A stretch of 45,208 nucleotides of DNA from a virus. The stretch is from the IMG/VR virus record IMGVR_UViG_3300018026_000020, positions 1-45,208 of that record, one strand, 5' to 3'. How positions within the stretch are numbered: the first letter of the stretch is position 1; every line of letters begins with the position of its first letter. The position numbers and the translations under genes are program-made. Positions 16,252 through 25,014 of this stretch are shown piece after piece. A model generated the notes under the pieces. It was not told the DNA's origin. It was given only the letters and a program-made list of their open reading frames with translations, and did no database searches.

Positions 16252-17090
16252 CGGGACTTATCAATGTCAAAGCGGCTATAGACTCCTTCCAAGCGGAACG
16301 GCTATTGGTCGGAGCTTACATCTTGGAGCATATCGAAGGGGTGGTCACCAAAATTGCCTACCAGTCCAACGGGGACGCCATTTCCTACGAGGACATGTAT
16401 TCCGACCTCGCTGCCGAGGTTGACAAGCTGCCTAAGCTCAAATTGGAATTGTCGGTCCCTCCGGGCGGTGAGTCCCAATACAGCATCCAGCTTACCATGG
16501 CGATGGAGACGGTCGCCGACGACTGCGACCGGGTATCCCATAAGGTGAGCAAGTTCGAGAGCAAGATTCGAGAAGCACAGGGCAAGCTCAAGCGGCTGCA
16601 TGGGGAGTTTGGGGCATGGTACTCTCTTGCCGCCAGCAAGCTCATGGAAGAAGAAGCATACATCCGCCTGAATGCCGCACAGGTCAAACAGCTTGCCGAC
16701 GCTGAGTTTTCCCGTTTGACTAACGACCTTGATGTCACCATGGAGAGCCTCATCAACACCGTGAAGTCTCTCCGGGGGGAAATCAAAGAGCATAAGCGCA
16801 CGCAGGCCGACAAGTACAACATGGGGAAAGACCAAGTGAATGCCAGTTGGACTTCCCACATGCCACTATTCAACGGCAGCGGCGAAATCACGACGGACAC
16901 CCCCGGCAAGCTGTTGGGCGAACACAACCCCCAGCTTGAAGAGGCACTAGCCCCGGAGGATTTTGTTCCCGAGGAACCGCCGCCTGAAAAAGAGTGGGCA
17001 TTTAAGAAGACCGGAGACGCCCGTCCCATACACCTGATTACCGATGACGAGCGGCTCCCACCTTCGGATGAGGAGGATGAACGAGTATGA
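16248..17090 (+). CDS. Coiled-coil hypothetical protein
   Basis: 280 residues, ATGA overlap upstream. Residues about 85-200 are helical with long heptad-like stretches (VSKFESKIREAQGKLKRL and MESLINTVKSLRGEIKEH), followed by a proline- and acid-rich tail ending PPSDEEDERV. This layout suits a scaffolding or nucleic-acid-associated protein, but no family is recognised. It overlaps the following membrane-protein gene (ATGA). Confidence 0.72.
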   Translation: MTGLINVKAAIDSFQAERLLVGAYILEHIEGVVTKIAYQSNGDAISYEDMYSDLAAEVDKLPKLKLELSVPPGGESQYSIQLTMAMETVADDCDRVSHKVSKFESKIREAQGKLKRLHGEFGAWYSLAASKLMEEEAYIRLNAAQVKQLADAEFSRLTNDLDVTMESLINTVKSLRGEIKEHKRTQADKYNMGKDQVNASWTSHMPLFNGSGEITTDTPGKLLGEHNPQLEEALAPEDFVPEEPPPEKEWAFKKTGDARPIHLITDDERLPPSDEEDERV

Positions 17091-17290
17091 AGCCGGGCTG
17101 GTGCCGATTCTTTCTTGTGCTTCTCACCCCGCTATGGATAGGGGGAGGGGTGGGGATGTTTCTTATCTACCACCTCCCACTGAGGTGGTTTTGGGTTGCT
17201 CCCATCGTCGTGTTCATTGGGTTTCTTATCTCGTGGCTAATCTTGGTCTACGAAAAGTGGAAGAGGATAAATGGTAACACTGGAAGTTGA
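17087..17290 (+). CDS. Small membrane protein, two transmembrane segments
   Basis: 67 residues. Two hydrophobic helices, about residues 7-28 (FFLVLLTPLWIGGGVGMFL) and 33-55 (WFWVAPIVVFIGFLISWLI), separated by a short turn, then a basic tail KWKRING. Likely inner membrane. Holin-like in size but without further support. Overlaps both neighbours. Confidence 0.7.
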   Translation: MKPGWCRFFLVLLTPLWIGGGVGMFLIYHLPLRWFWVAPIVVFIGFLISWLILVYEKWKRINGNTGS

Positions 17291-17729
17291 CCCCCAATTT
17301 CATGGACCCACGATTGCCGAGATAGCCTCTACATTAGCCGACATCAAGGAAGACCCAGTGCGGGTTCGGTGGGGAGGCACCAAGACGGAAATCAAACTTC
17401 TGGAGAGCAGTGACCGGGCTTTCATTGTGGTCGTTCCCAGTCTCGTGGAGATGAGCACGGTTGCCTTTATCTTTGGAACCCCCCTTCAACTGGGAGATAA
17501 GATTCTTGCCGAAGGCAAGGACGCTCTTATCAATAAGAAAACCTATAATTGGAAAAGGTTTACCGGGGATAATGGTCCCACGGTCACTAAAAGCATAGTA
17601 GTCAAACTGGCGGCAAACGCCGTCCGGCAGGGGCTTCGTCCCAAGCTGGCGAGAGTTGCCTCCGATGCTCTGCTTGGAAAAGTAAATGCTACCGATGCTG
17701 ACATTCTGATACGCACTGCCTATGCCTAA
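17271..17729 (+). CDS. Hypothetical protein
   Basis: 152 residues, ATG 17271 with GAGGA upstream, overlapping the membrane-protein gene by 20 bases in another frame. Contains AFIVVVPSLVEMSTVAFIFGTP, a hydrophobic strand or helix, and a basic C-terminal helix region. Not recognised. Its end overlaps the nuclease-like gene that follows by 8 bases. Confidence 0.7.
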   Translation: MVTLEVDPQFHGPTIAEIASTLADIKEDPVRVRWGGTKTEIKLLESSDRAFIVVVPSLVEMSTVAFIFGTPLQLGDKILAEGKDALINKKTYNWKRFTGDNGPTVTKSIVVKLAANAVRQGLRPKLARVASDALLGKVNATDADILIRTAYA

Positions 17730-18492
17730 AATACCCCCAATTCCCGCTGTTCGTTGGTCTGAGCAAGACATTGTCGCCGCCCTTCTTAAGCGGCATCCAG
17801 CCCCGGAGTGGGCCTTCTTCCCGCAGTTAAGGAATGGCACCGGGTTCGCTCAGTTGCCCCTCACCGCCGCCGCCGTAGCGATGAACTGCTACCCCAGCCG
17901 GGGGTTGGAAGTGCATGGCTTCGAGGTTAAGACCAGCCGCAACGATTTTCTCAATGAACTCAAGAACCCTGACAAGGCTGAGTCTATTGCCAAGTACTGT
18001 GACCGCTGGTGGTTGGTATTGTCCGACCCCACCATAGTCAAGACCGGGGAGCTTCCATCGACATGGGGGCAACTCTCCATGCATGGTGGGGTTCTGCGTG
18101 TTGACGCCCCGGCATTGCCTCTAACCCCCGTTCCCCTTGACCGGCTGTTTGTAGCCTCACTCCTCCGTAACCAAGCCTACTGCCCGGATGAAGAAGCCAA
18201 GAAACAGTACGCAGAGGGGGTGGAGTATGGGAAGAAGTGCGTGGGCGGCGATTACAAGCGTCTCAGGGGGGAAGTAGACAAGTTCGAGGCTGTCTCGGGG
18301 GTCAAGATTGCTGACCGCTGGAGCCTTGGTAATGTAGCGTTGGCGGTCAAAGCACTGACAGAGATGGAGTACGAGGTCAAACACATTGCCCCCGCCGCCA
18401 AATATGCACGGGAGATAGCCGATGCTCTTGACCTGATGCTCAAGAACGCCGGACTGACCGCTTTAGCCACGGAGCTAAAAGAAAAGAGTTAA
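17722..18492 (+). CDS. PD-(D/E)XK-type nuclease-like protein
   Basis: 256 residues. The segment RGLEVHGFEVKTSRNDFLNE (about residues 60-79), followed by LKNPDKAESIAKYCDRWWLV, is typical of MmcB-like members of the PD-(D/E)XK fold, where the E-x-K pair binds metal. It suggests DNA end processing or repair. The C-terminal half, helical and with Cys-containing segments, is specific to this protein. It overlaps the previous gene by 8 bases. Confidence 0.78.
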   Translation: MPKIPPIPAVRWSEQDIVAALLKRHPAPEWAFFPQLRNGTGFAQLPLTAAAVAMNCYPSRGLEVHGFEVKTSRNDFLNELKNPDKAESIAKYCDRWWLVLSDPTIVKTGELPSTWGQLSMHGGVLRVDAPALPLTPVPLDRLFVASLLRNQAYCPDEEAKKQYAEGVEYGKKCVGGDYKRLRGEVDKFEAVSGVKIADRWSLGNVALAVKALTEMEYEVKHIAPAAKYAREIADALDLMLKNAGLTALATELKEKS

Positions 18493-18520
18493 AGTTCAGT
18501 AATATTCTTAGGGGGCTAAT

Positions 18521-18862
18521 ATGGCAGTTACCAAGCTTGATGTTTACAAAGAAGAGAAGCAGGTTGCGGAACCCGAGGTTCTAGCGGGTCAGCAAAACAC
18601 CCATCTGGCGTTTCCCAAGGCCGGTCCCGACATGGAGTCGGAGGTTCGTGACCGCATACTGACCGCCATCCGGGCAGCAAATTTTCTGGTGTTGGCACAG
18701 CGGGTTCGAGCAGACCAAGACATCATCTATTCCGGCATTGCTGGTATAGCCGATGGAGCGGCGGCGGGAATCATCCGCATATTCAACTTTGAGCCGGGGT
18801 TCGTTAACCTGCGCAAGCCCCCCGTCAGCGATAATCTGCCGGGCAGAATCATCAACATCTAA
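18521..18862 (+). CDS. Hypothetical protein
   Basis: 113 residues, ATG 18521 behind AGGGGG. The central part is alanine- and glycine-rich with a hydrophobic stretch (IIYSGIAGIADGAAAGIIRI). Not recognised. Its stop overlaps the next start (TAATG). Confidence 0.7.
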   Translation: MAVTKLDVYKEEKQVAEPEVLAGQQNTHLAFPKAGPDMESEVRDRILTAIRAANFLVLAQRVRADQDIIYSGIAGIADGAAAGIIRIFNFEPGFVNLRKPPVSDNLPGRIINI

Positions 18863-19428
18863 TGGGTAAACTGGCAGAATTCGGAAACATCCTGTACTCC
18901 CCGCTGCGGTTTATGTTTGGCACCGTGCCGGACTACATTCTCAGCCGCCGTGTTCAGAATTGGCATACCTCCATGAAGGGCTGGAAGGGGGATGAAGTCC
19001 GGGTTATCGTAATGTGCGAATCCCGCCTCTGGCATTGGGCATTTGCCGACTGGCTGTGGGGTTGGCAACAGTGGCTCTGTCATTGGCTCGGTGAGGTTCC
19101 CCTACCCAAGTTTATCACCAACATTCAAGGAAGTTATGATGAGGACGACAAAGAGCACCCCTGCACCTTCGGAGAGTGGTTCGGAGATGATGTGGGGAGC
19201 CTCTGGCATCTGTACATCTGTGAGCCGGTCTTTCAGGCGATATGGAAACACTTCGTCGGTGAGCGGGTGGTAGATTTAGAGCTTACGCTAGAAGAAGCTC
19301 GCCAGAAGTTTGCTCATGACCCCAGTCAATATGAGTGGGTGGAAAAAGAGATTGCACGGCATGAGAAGTGGGATGCGGAAGAGCTTAGTCGGACCACTGA
19401 CCCGGCGTCAGTGCAACCGCAGCAGTAG
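18862..19428 (+). CDS. Tryptophan-rich hypothetical protein
   Basis: 188 residues, TAATG overlap with the upstream gene. The middle is unusually tryptophan-rich (RLWHWAFADWLWGWQQWLC), possibly membrane-associated or packed against an interface. The C-terminus is acidic and helical. Not recognised. Confidence 0.7.
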   Translation: MGKLAEFGNILYSPLRFMFGTVPDYILSRRVQNWHTSMKGWKGDEVRVIVMCESRLWHWAFADWLWGWQQWLCHWLGEVPLPKFITNIQGSYDEDDKEHPCTFGEWFGDDVGSLWHLYICEPVFQAIWKHFVGERVVDLELTLEEARQKFAHDPSQYEWVEKEIARHEKWDAEELSRTTDPASVQPQQ

Positions 19429-19487
19429 AGCAGGGCGAGGGTGCCCCCGGAGGGCGTCGGCTTGTATCTCAACAGGAGGGTACCATC

Positions 19488-19964
19488 GTGTCTGAAATCA
19501 CTTTAGTAAGTAAGAATGACCAAATCAGTTTCGAGTATTTGAAGGGCATGACTGACCGTATGGAAATGGCGTTTTATTCCTACGGGGATTACAAGAACAA
19601 CTACCGGGGACGTTACAGCCGGGCATTCCTTAAAGACCTGAATGATACCATCGGGGCCTTGATGGGGCGGTGGAAAGACGATAAGGGCACTACAGCGAAC
19701 GCCAACGCCATCCTCTCAGGATTCAAACGCCTGCTTCTTTATACAGCAGGGGGAGAAACCCGTGGAGGAATCGTCAAACCGGGAAACCGGGAGTATGTGT
19801 TGGATTACGGTAACTTCGTCGGTATCGAGTATGCTTTCCCCCAAGTTCCCAAAGCATGGTTTGAGGCGGGGGACTCTTCTACTTCCCCCGGCTTACATGG
19901 AGAGGGAGAGGGGGAAGTAAGCGTAGCCGCCGATGCCCTGTACCGTGGAAAAAGTGGTGACTGA
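19488..19964 (+). CDS. Hypothetical protein
   Basis: 158 residues, GTG 19488 with AGGAGG 8 bases upstream. N-terminal two thirds look globular and helical (DLNDTIGALMGRWKDDK resembles a dNTPase-like short segment but not convincingly). The tail is Gly/Ser-rich. Function unknown. Confidence 0.68.
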   Translation: MSEITLVSKNDQISFEYLKGMTDRMEMAFYSYGDYKNNYRGRYSRAFLKDLNDTIGALMGRWKDDKGTTANANAILSGFKRLLLYTAGGETRGGIVKPGNREYVLDYGNFVGIEYAFPQVPKAWFEAGDSSTSPGLHGEGEGEVSVAADALYRGKSGD

Positions 19965-19987
19965 CGGATTGGACAGAGGTTGATAGG

Positions 19988-20179
19988 GTGCAGGTCCCGA
20001 AGGAATATGGAGAGTTCTTCGGGCTTGCAACCTTACGCAGATACAACTACCTGCTGATTATCGCCCGGTTTGCCAAATGTGATGTGGTGGTGGGGCAACA
20101 GTACTTAGACGCTTGGAAAGACGTTGACGCCATCGAATACGCTATTGCTCACGCCAAACCGGAAAATTCTTCAGAATAG
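19988..20179 (+). CDS. Small hypothetical protein
   Basis: 63 residues from GTG 19988, with GAGG 8 bases upstream. Helical, with VVVGQQYLDAWKDVDAIEYA in the second half. Not recognised. The next downstream sequence is a possible broken gene at 20193 and an opposing GIY-YIG gene. Confidence 0.6.
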   Translation: MQVPKEYGEFFGLATLRRYNYLLIIARFAKCDVVVGQQYLDAWKDVDAIEYAIAHAKPENSSE

Positions 20180-20192
20180 AGTAATAACCCTT

Positions 20193-20297
20193 ATGATTAC
20201 CGTATCGGTCGATATCAGAGAAGCGGTGATTAGGTGCTTGAATAAAGGAGACATTTTCTACGATGTCCCCCATAGGAAGAACGAGTCACTCCCGTAA
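20193..20297 (+). pseudogene. Possible 5' fragment of an interrupted gene
   Basis: A 34-codon frame with coding-like composition (MITVSVDIREAVIRCLNKGD, then IFYDVPHRKN) ends 68 bases inside the tail of the opposing GIY-YIG gene. It may be the start of a small gene cut off by insertion of that endonuclease. There is no good ribosome binding site, so this is tentative. Confidence 0.35.
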
Positions 20298-20928
20298 ATA
20301 TCCGGCTACAATGGTCACAGGTAAAGTTATATGTTTTGGTAGCTAAGGTATGAGACATCTTGTTCCTTTGTTTTTCACCCCACCTATGCCCAAAGTTAGG
20401 ATTGTTTTCTCCTTTAATGGTTTGGCTTAGGCTTATAGCTTGTCGTTTGTGGGCTTCTGGGGAGAGGGAATCCTTGCCCTTTTTTGCTTTAGATATATTT
20501 TGTCTATGCTCATAAGTTTTAGGTATACCCCTTAGACGCAAAGATTGTGCTAATTTTTCTTTTTCCGTGTATGGACGGTGTTTTTTACTTTTCATCTTAG
20601 CTATTGTTTCGGGGGTGTGGTGCCAACCTCGCCTTACATTCCCGGTTCCTTTTTCGCTCAAATTGTAGTTGAACATCCATGTCGCCTGAATCCAATAGGT
20701 TTCTCGTTCCCTCATCCCTTGTTCTGGACATGGTTCGATTACCTCAAAAGAAAAGGCTTGTTCTCCATGCTTATTCCAAGAGTTTTGTAATTTTTGGTTT
20801 CCATGTGTATTATGTCTCAGTTGTTTAAGGTGAGTTCTCCATCGACAGGGGATGTTTTTAGAACTTCCAATGTAAAACACCCCCGTGACAGTATTAACTA
20901 TACGATAGATTCCACAACGAGTTGTCAT
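20230..20928 (-). CDS. GIY-YIG homing endonuclease
   Basis: 232 residues on the opposite strand to its neighbours. GIYRIVNTVTGVFYIGSSKN is the catalytic N-terminus, with Arg in RWRTHL, NSWNKHG and Glu in MRERETYW. The middle holds repeats of the NUMOD3 type (PETIAKMKSKK, YEHRQNISKAKKG, GENNPNFGHRWGEKQRNKMS) and the C-terminus a CDHCSRIF zinc pair. AT-rich. It starts three bases from the nuclease gene at 20931. Confidence 0.9.
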   Translation of the reverse strand: MTTRCGIYRIVNTVTGVFYIGSSKNIPCRWRTHLKQLRHNTHGNQKLQNSWNKHGEQAFSFEVIEPCPEQGMRERETYWIQATWMFNYNLSEKGTGNVRRGWHHTPETIAKMKSKKHRPYTEKEKLAQSLRLRGIPKTYEHRQNISKAKKGKDSLSPEAHKRQAISLSQTIKGENNPNFGHRWGEKQRNKMSHTLATKTYNFTCDHCSRIFTGVTRSSYGGHRRKCLLYSST

Positions 20929-20930
20929 AT

Positions 20931-21935
20931 ATGAGAATCGAAAAGTCGGAATATGTGAAAATCAATTTTGTTTGGTCAACAGATTGGCATCTTAGCGCCA
21001 TTCCGCCCGGACAACGTGGCGATGACTATGAATCGGTCATTTTGGAGAAGCTTGATTTCATCCGGGACTTGACCGAAAAGGTTAAGGGTTTCGCACTCTG
21101 TGGTGGGGATGTATTCCACGTGAAAAAGGCCCACCACCCTGCTAACAGTCTGTCTCTCCTTGTGCGGACGCTGCGGACATTGCGGAAGTTCCCCATGGGC
21201 CGGGTGTATGGGGCGGTGGGCAATCACGACTTGGCATGGGGCGAGCGGATGGATTCGCTCTCGGGTCAGCCCCTCGGCCTTCTTATCGCTTCCGGGGCCT
21301 ATGCGGACCTGACCGAAGAGTGCCTGATGGTGAGTTCGCAGTTTGCTTCCTTGAAGGTACAGGTACAGTCCTTTCCCTATGACCACGGTCAGGAGACGCT
21401 GCATAGGATAAAGGCTTCCCACAGACATGGGGATGCCAACTACTTTGTGGGCATCGTTCATGCCTATGGTCAGCCGGGCGGACCCAGCGATTACTTTGGT
21501 GAACGGGTCATCGGCTACGACGAACTTGCTGGCTCAGACTTTGATTTTTTGCTTTGGGGTCATGACCACGGGCGGCAGGAAACCAAGAAGGTGGGTAACA
21601 CCACCCATGTGCATTTGGGGAGTCTCGCACGAGCGGCATTAGACAGCGACCAAGCGGAGCGCCCCGTGTCTGTAGCCGTGCTGTCATTCTCCGAGCAGGG
21701 ACCGAAGTACAAGGAAATCGCCCTGCCCGTAAAGCCATTGGCGGAGGCGTTCGTTACTGCCGACCGGGAAGTCCGTCATATCGACAAGTCGGAGGAAGTC
21801 AAACAGTTCTTGACGCAGATGGAAGTAGCCGTGGGTGGTGTGGAAACATCCGACCCCGGCGAGGTTCTCAGGGAGCTTTGCCCCAAGGAAGATATCCGGT
21901 TGCTAATGCTGGTAAAGGAGCTATGCGGCCTATGA
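20931..21935 (+). CDS. SbcD/Mre11-type nuclease (T4 gp47-like)
   Basis: 334 residues. Calcineurin-type metallophosphatase motifs are in order: STDWHLS (Asp18, His20), GGDVFH (about 61), VGNHDLAW (about 95), and LLWGHDHGRQE (about 207). Phage versions form the nuclease subunit of an Mre11/Rad50-like complex in recombination and host DNA breakdown. No partner ATPase (SbcC or gp46) is in the window. ATG 20931 has no ribosome binding site because the GIY-YIG gene abuts it; GTG 20956 is an alternative, so the native 5' end may have been replaced. It overlaps the next gene (ATGA). Confidence 0.88.
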   Translation: MRIEKSEYVKINFVWSTDWHLSAIPPGQRGDDYESVILEKLDFIRDLTEKVKGFALCGGDVFHVKKAHHPANSLSLLVRTLRTLRKFPMGRVYGAVGNHDLAWGERMDSLSGQPLGLLIASGAYADLTEECLMVSSQFASLKVQVQSFPYDHGQETLHRIKASHRHGDANYFVGIVHAYGQPGGPSDYFGERVIGYDELAGSDFDFLLWGHDHGRQETKKVGNTTHVHLGSLARAALDSDQAERPVSVAVLSFSEQGPKYKEIALPVKPLAEAFVTADREVRHIDKSEEVKQFLTQMEVAVGGVETSDPGEVLRELCPKEDIRLLMLVKELCGL

Positions 21936-22132
21936 AAATCAGCATCTACTCGTGGTTCGGTGAAGAAGACTTGGTGCTTCCCTACAAGCATAACGAGGTC
22001 ATTGAAGTAGCCGAGGAACAACTGTGGAATATCGTCAAGGGTTTTTACATGAAGGGACTCTCGGTGATGGTCCGCAGCCTCAACAAGCTCACGCTGGTAG
22101 CGGTATCACGGGATACTTTCGGGCAAAGGTAG
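21932..22132 (+). CDS. Small hypothetical protein
   Basis: 66 residues from ATG 21932, overlapping the nuclease stop. Alternating hydrophobic strands (MKISIYSWFGEEDLVLPY, LSVMVRSLNKLTLVAV). Not recognised. The longer upstream frame lies within the nuclease gene and is rejected. Confidence 0.65.
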   Translation: MKISIYSWFGEEDLVLPYKHNEVIEVAEEQLWNIVKGFYMKGLSVMVRSLNKLTLVAVSRDTFGQR

Positions 22133-22143
22133 AAGGAGACTAT

Positions 22144-22632
22144 TTGATAAACATCTATCTATCGGGCGGCATTAAGGGGTTAACTGACGAGCAAGCTTAC
22201 GGCTGGCGAAAGGCCGTCATTAAGCACTATCAACTTGCCACAGGGGGCTTTGGGCACAGCGGTATGGCCCCGGAGGAGCTTCAAGCCTCCAGCAAATGCC
22301 TTCACTACGGAGTGAATATCATTGTCCCCAGCCGTATGCAATATCGAGATGATGTTGACCTCAAGTCCGCTTCTCTTTGGGTAATCAAACGGGATAAGAT
22401 TTCCATTACTCAGTCGGATATCGTCCTCACTTACTGTCCTGTGCCAAGCTGGGGCACGGCAATGGAAATCATGTACGCTCACGAATTGGACAAGTGGATT
22501 GTTGTCATCTGCGATGATGACAATCCAAGTCCTTGGCTGGTCGCTCACGCTGATGTCATCGTGCCCGGCCTTGACCTTGCTTATGACGAAATAGATAAGA
22601 TAGCAAAGGATATGAGGAGCCAAATGCCATGA
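22144..22632 (+). CDS. Nucleoside 2-deoxyribosyltransferase-like protein
   Basis: 162 residues from TTG 22144, with AAGGAG 5 bases upstream. The longer frame starts inside the previous gene and lacks a site. INIYLSGGIKGLTDEQAYGW, VIKRDKISITQSDIVLTY and WGTAMEIMYAHELDKWIVVI match the nucleoside 2-deoxyribosyltransferase-like fold, with Glu in AMEI as the likely nucleophile and SPWLVAHADVIV closing the domain. It may act in nucleotide salvage or base exchange, or belong to a related hydrolase group. Overlaps the next gene (ATGA). Confidence 0.75.
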   Translation: MINIYLSGGIKGLTDEQAYGWRKAVIKHYQLATGGFGHSGMAPEELQASSKCLHYGVNIIVPSRMQYRDDVDLKSASLWVIKRDKISITQSDIVLTYCPVPSWGTAMEIMYAHELDKWIVVICDDDNPSPWLVAHADVIVPGLDLAYDEIDKIAKDMRSQMP

Positions 22633-22952
22633 ACAGCGAAAAAATCATGAAGGTAGTCTCCGCTGTCTTGATAATTCTCACTCTCTTGCTTGTCATGGTG
22701 ACGTACCAATACAGCGAGTACGCCGGGCAGTGCGAGCAGGCGGCTGAACACGCCGAGCTTATCTACCTCCGGGCGTGGAAGAATGCTCATCCTGATACCA
22801 TTAAGGTGGAGACACAGGGCGAGTGCATACAGGATGCGTTTAAGATGCTGCGTCCATTCCTGATGCCGCCTTTTGGCAATGCGATGCCGCAGCTTCCCAC
22901 TATCCCACCGCCCGAGGATGCGAGACCGAAGAAAGGTACGAACATAGCGTGA
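22629..22952 (+). CDS. Small membrane-anchored protein
   Basis: 107 residues, ATGA overlap upstream. One hydrophobic segment (VVSAVLIILTLLLVMVTY, about residues 9-26) is followed by a soluble part with two Cys (GQCEQ, GECIQ) and a proline-rich tail. An N-terminal anchor with an external domain is likely. Function unknown; its stop overlaps the GTG start of the next gene. Confidence 0.68.
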   Translation: MNSEKIMKVVSAVLIILTLLLVMVTYQYSEYAGQCEQAAEHAELIYLRAWKNAHPDTIKVETQGECIQDAFKMLRPFLMPPFGNAMPQLPTIPPPEDARPKKGTNIA

Positions 22953-23566
22953 TAATCCTTAACGGACAACCGAATCTATGGGTCACCGCCGACTGGCACT
23001 TGGGATACCGGTACTTTATCACCACCAAGAAGCGGCCCTTCTCCAGCGTGGAGGAAATGAACGAGGCGTACATCGCCAACCACAACGCTGTAGTTAAGAA
23101 GGGGGACCTTGTCTACGTTCTCGGGGACCTCTACCTCCAGATGAAACTGGAGCAGTGCGTGGAAATCCAGAAACGACTCAACGGCAACTTCTACGTCATA
23201 CAGGGAAACCACGACGGTATTGCTGTTCAGATGATGAAGAAACACAACTCTTTTGTCTGGATACGCCAGCTTGAGGAAATCAAAATTGGTCAGCCATGGT
23301 TTGATGACAAGAGCAAGAAGATGGTTACGCTCTGCCACTATGCCATGCGCACGTGGAGAAATTCTTGCTATAACAGCTATCATCTTTATGGGCATTCTCA
23401 TGGAATGCTCCCTGATGAGCCGCACCTTCTCTCTATGGATGTAGGAGTTGATTGCAATAACTTCTACCCTGTTTCTATCGAACAAGTTATACAGAGAATG
23501 GAGTCCAAGATGCCTACTAGGTTGGAATACTTAGAGAGTTTAAAGAGTTCTGGACGGGTGGAATAG
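22949..23566 (+). CDS. Calcineurin-like metallophosphoesterase
   Basis: 205 residues from GTG 22949, overlapping the previous stop. Motifs: TADWHLGY (Asp15, His17), LGDLY (about 56), QGNHDG (about 85), LCHYAM and YGHSHGM (about 147), then MDVGVDCNNFYPVS. This fits small phage phosphodiesterases related to YfcE/YvnB-type enzymes. The substrate is unknown; possibilities include cyclic nucleotides or 2',3'-cyclic ends, which would suit RNA repair. The last third is AT-rich next to the opposing GIY-YIG gene, with which it overlaps by 50 bases. Confidence 0.85.
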   Translation: MIILNGQPNLWVTADWHLGYRYFITTKKRPFSSVEEMNEAYIANHNAVVKKGDLVYVLGDLYLQMKLEQCVEIQKRLNGNFYVIQGNHDGIAVQMMKKHNSFVWIRQLEEIKIGQPWFDDKSKKMVTLCHYAMRTWRNSCYNSYHLYGHSHGMLPDEPHLLSMDVGVDCNNFYPVSIEQVIQRMESKMPTRLEYLESLKSSGRVE

Positions 23567-24230
23567 GCTTACCCGATTTCAACCGCCTCATTAGTTTAGG
23601 ACGTGTTATGTTAAGGTCCTTGGCTGCAAGAGAAATAGACCCATAATTCTTTCCGTTTATCGTTATCGGTATTGACCTTGGGTGAAGGAATCCAGACTTG
23701 AATGAGGTAACGGTTGGTTTTCCGTACAGATGGTGGTTTTTGCCACGGGCATACTTTCGGTTACCAATTTTCTTACAAGTTTCTTCAGTGTGGTGTTTCC
23801 CGTAGAACGGGTTGTTTTTGCCTGTTATACAAGGCCGTGGTCCACACAGGTGAGCACGATGCTCAAGAGATTTAGGAATTCCCTTGAGAACCTCGCTCAT
23901 ATGCTTACGGCGCTCAGCACTGAACGGTGCCCGTGATGTGGGACCACCATCACCACCGGGTGTTATGTTGTATCCATTTCCCCGTGTGTGGTTTTCAGCT
24001 ATCAATGAGATTTCCAGCTCAATGGCTTCAGATTTGTCGGGGGTACGTACAATAGGCTCAATCCTAAAGGCATCTTTGCCATGTTTCCTTATGGCATTAG
24101 CCAGTTTGGTGGTTGCCCCACGGTTTGTATACTTTATATGATTCCACCATCGTTCCTTCAAGGAAAGTTTTGTGTAGCCGATGTACAATTTTCCATTCTC
24201 AAGGCAAGTGATTTTGTAAACGGTGAACAT
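23517..24230 (-). CDS. GIY-YIG homing endonuclease
   Basis: 237 residues, ATG with GGGGGAG upstream. VYKITCLENGKLYIGYTKLS is the catalytic N-terminus, then RWWNHIKY, NAIRKHG and Glu in ELEISLI. NUMOD3-type repeats (SAERRKHMSEVLKG, GKNNPFYGKHHTEETCKK) and a C-terminal NUMOD1-like unit (YGSISLAAKDLNITRPKLMR) bind DNA. Opposite strand to the surrounding operon; convergent overlap with the metallophosphoesterase. Confidence 0.9.
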   Translation of the reverse strand: MFTVYKITCLENGKLYIGYTKLSLKERWWNHIKYTNRGATTKLANAIRKHGKDAFRIEPIVRTPDKSEAIELEISLIAENHTRGNGYNITPGGDGGPTSRAPFSAERRKHMSEVLKGIPKSLEHRAHLCGPRPCITGKNNPFYGKHHTEETCKKIGNRKYARGKNHHLYGKPTVTSFKSGFLHPRSIPITINGKNYGSISLAAKDLNITRPKLMRRLKSGKPIPPVQNSLNSLSIPT

Positions 24231-24333
24231 AGCTCCCCCTACATAAGAAATAGAAAGTTAAGTTATTCGGTCATTGTCATTTGTTACTCTAGAAAGCTCA
24301 AAAATTTGAGTAATAAGAGGATGAGGAGGGCAG

Positions 24334-25014
24334 ATGAGCAAAGGGTACCGCACGTTCTTTTGTCAAGACAACTACACTCAGTATTTCATCGAAGCGCCGG
24401 GAGAGCCGGAGGCGTGGGAAGCGTTTAGCCAGTCTATTACGCCGGATTGGGAAGTCATCCCCATCATCAATGAGCATGGTGGAATGATAGAGGTGGGACC
24501 GGGGAGAAAATATGAGACCATCTCCAATATCCCTCAAGGCGACCGGAATATTCGTTCACACCTTAGATACCAGCCGCCGACTTATGTTCGATATCAGGAG
24601 GGTGGTGACCTTCATGGCAAGAACGTAGTTACTCTCCCTGAAAAACTGGACCCCACGCTCGCCGAACCCATGCCCACCGCCCCACCCAATGAAGAAGACG
24701 TGGGCCGGTATGTACAGCGGGTGATGACTGAGATGCACCTCAAGCGGGTCGCCGAGGACCATGAGGCTCGTATCGTGTGGGGGGAGAAAAAATACGGTCA
24801 GCGGCTTCGTCCCCATAACGGCAGGGATTGCCTCAAAGACCTTTATCAGGAAGCTCTGGACGGCTGCTCATATGGCGGGCAGGCCGTTCTGGAAGGTAGG
24901 GACGGAGGTTATTTCCTACGTCAGTTCGCCCGCCTCGCCGACGAAATCCGGGATGCCATCTACAAGTATCCCATGAAGGGTCAACATGGCGACAATCACC
25001 CTTGCGCAAGCTGA
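24334..25014 (+). CDS. Hypothetical phage protein
   Basis: 226 residues, ATG with GAGGAGGG upstream. The C-terminal part (RIVWGEKKYGQRLRPHNGRD, CLKDLYQEALDGCSYGGQAV) matches a helical region that recurs in unrelated-looking phage proteins, where a similar KYGxxLxxxNGRD block occurs; function unknown. The palindrome CTCAAAAATTTGAG (24298-24311) lies upstream and could be an operator. Confidence 0.75.
   Translation: MSKGYRTFFCQDNYTQYFIEAPGEPEAWEAFSQSITPDWEVIPIINEHGGMIEVGPGRKYETISNIPQGDRNIRSHLRYQPPTYVRYQEGGDLHGKNVVTLPEKLDPTLAEPMPTAPPNEEDVGRYVQRVMTEMHLKRVAEDHEARIVWGEKKYGQRLRPHNGRDCLKDLYQEALDGCSYGGQAVLEGRDGGYFLRQFARLADEIRDAIYKYPMKGQHGDNHPCAS

Noticed and set aside
17087-17290. Holin
   Set aside because: Two transmembrane helices and small size fit, but there is no lysis neighbourhood, so it is left as a membrane protein.
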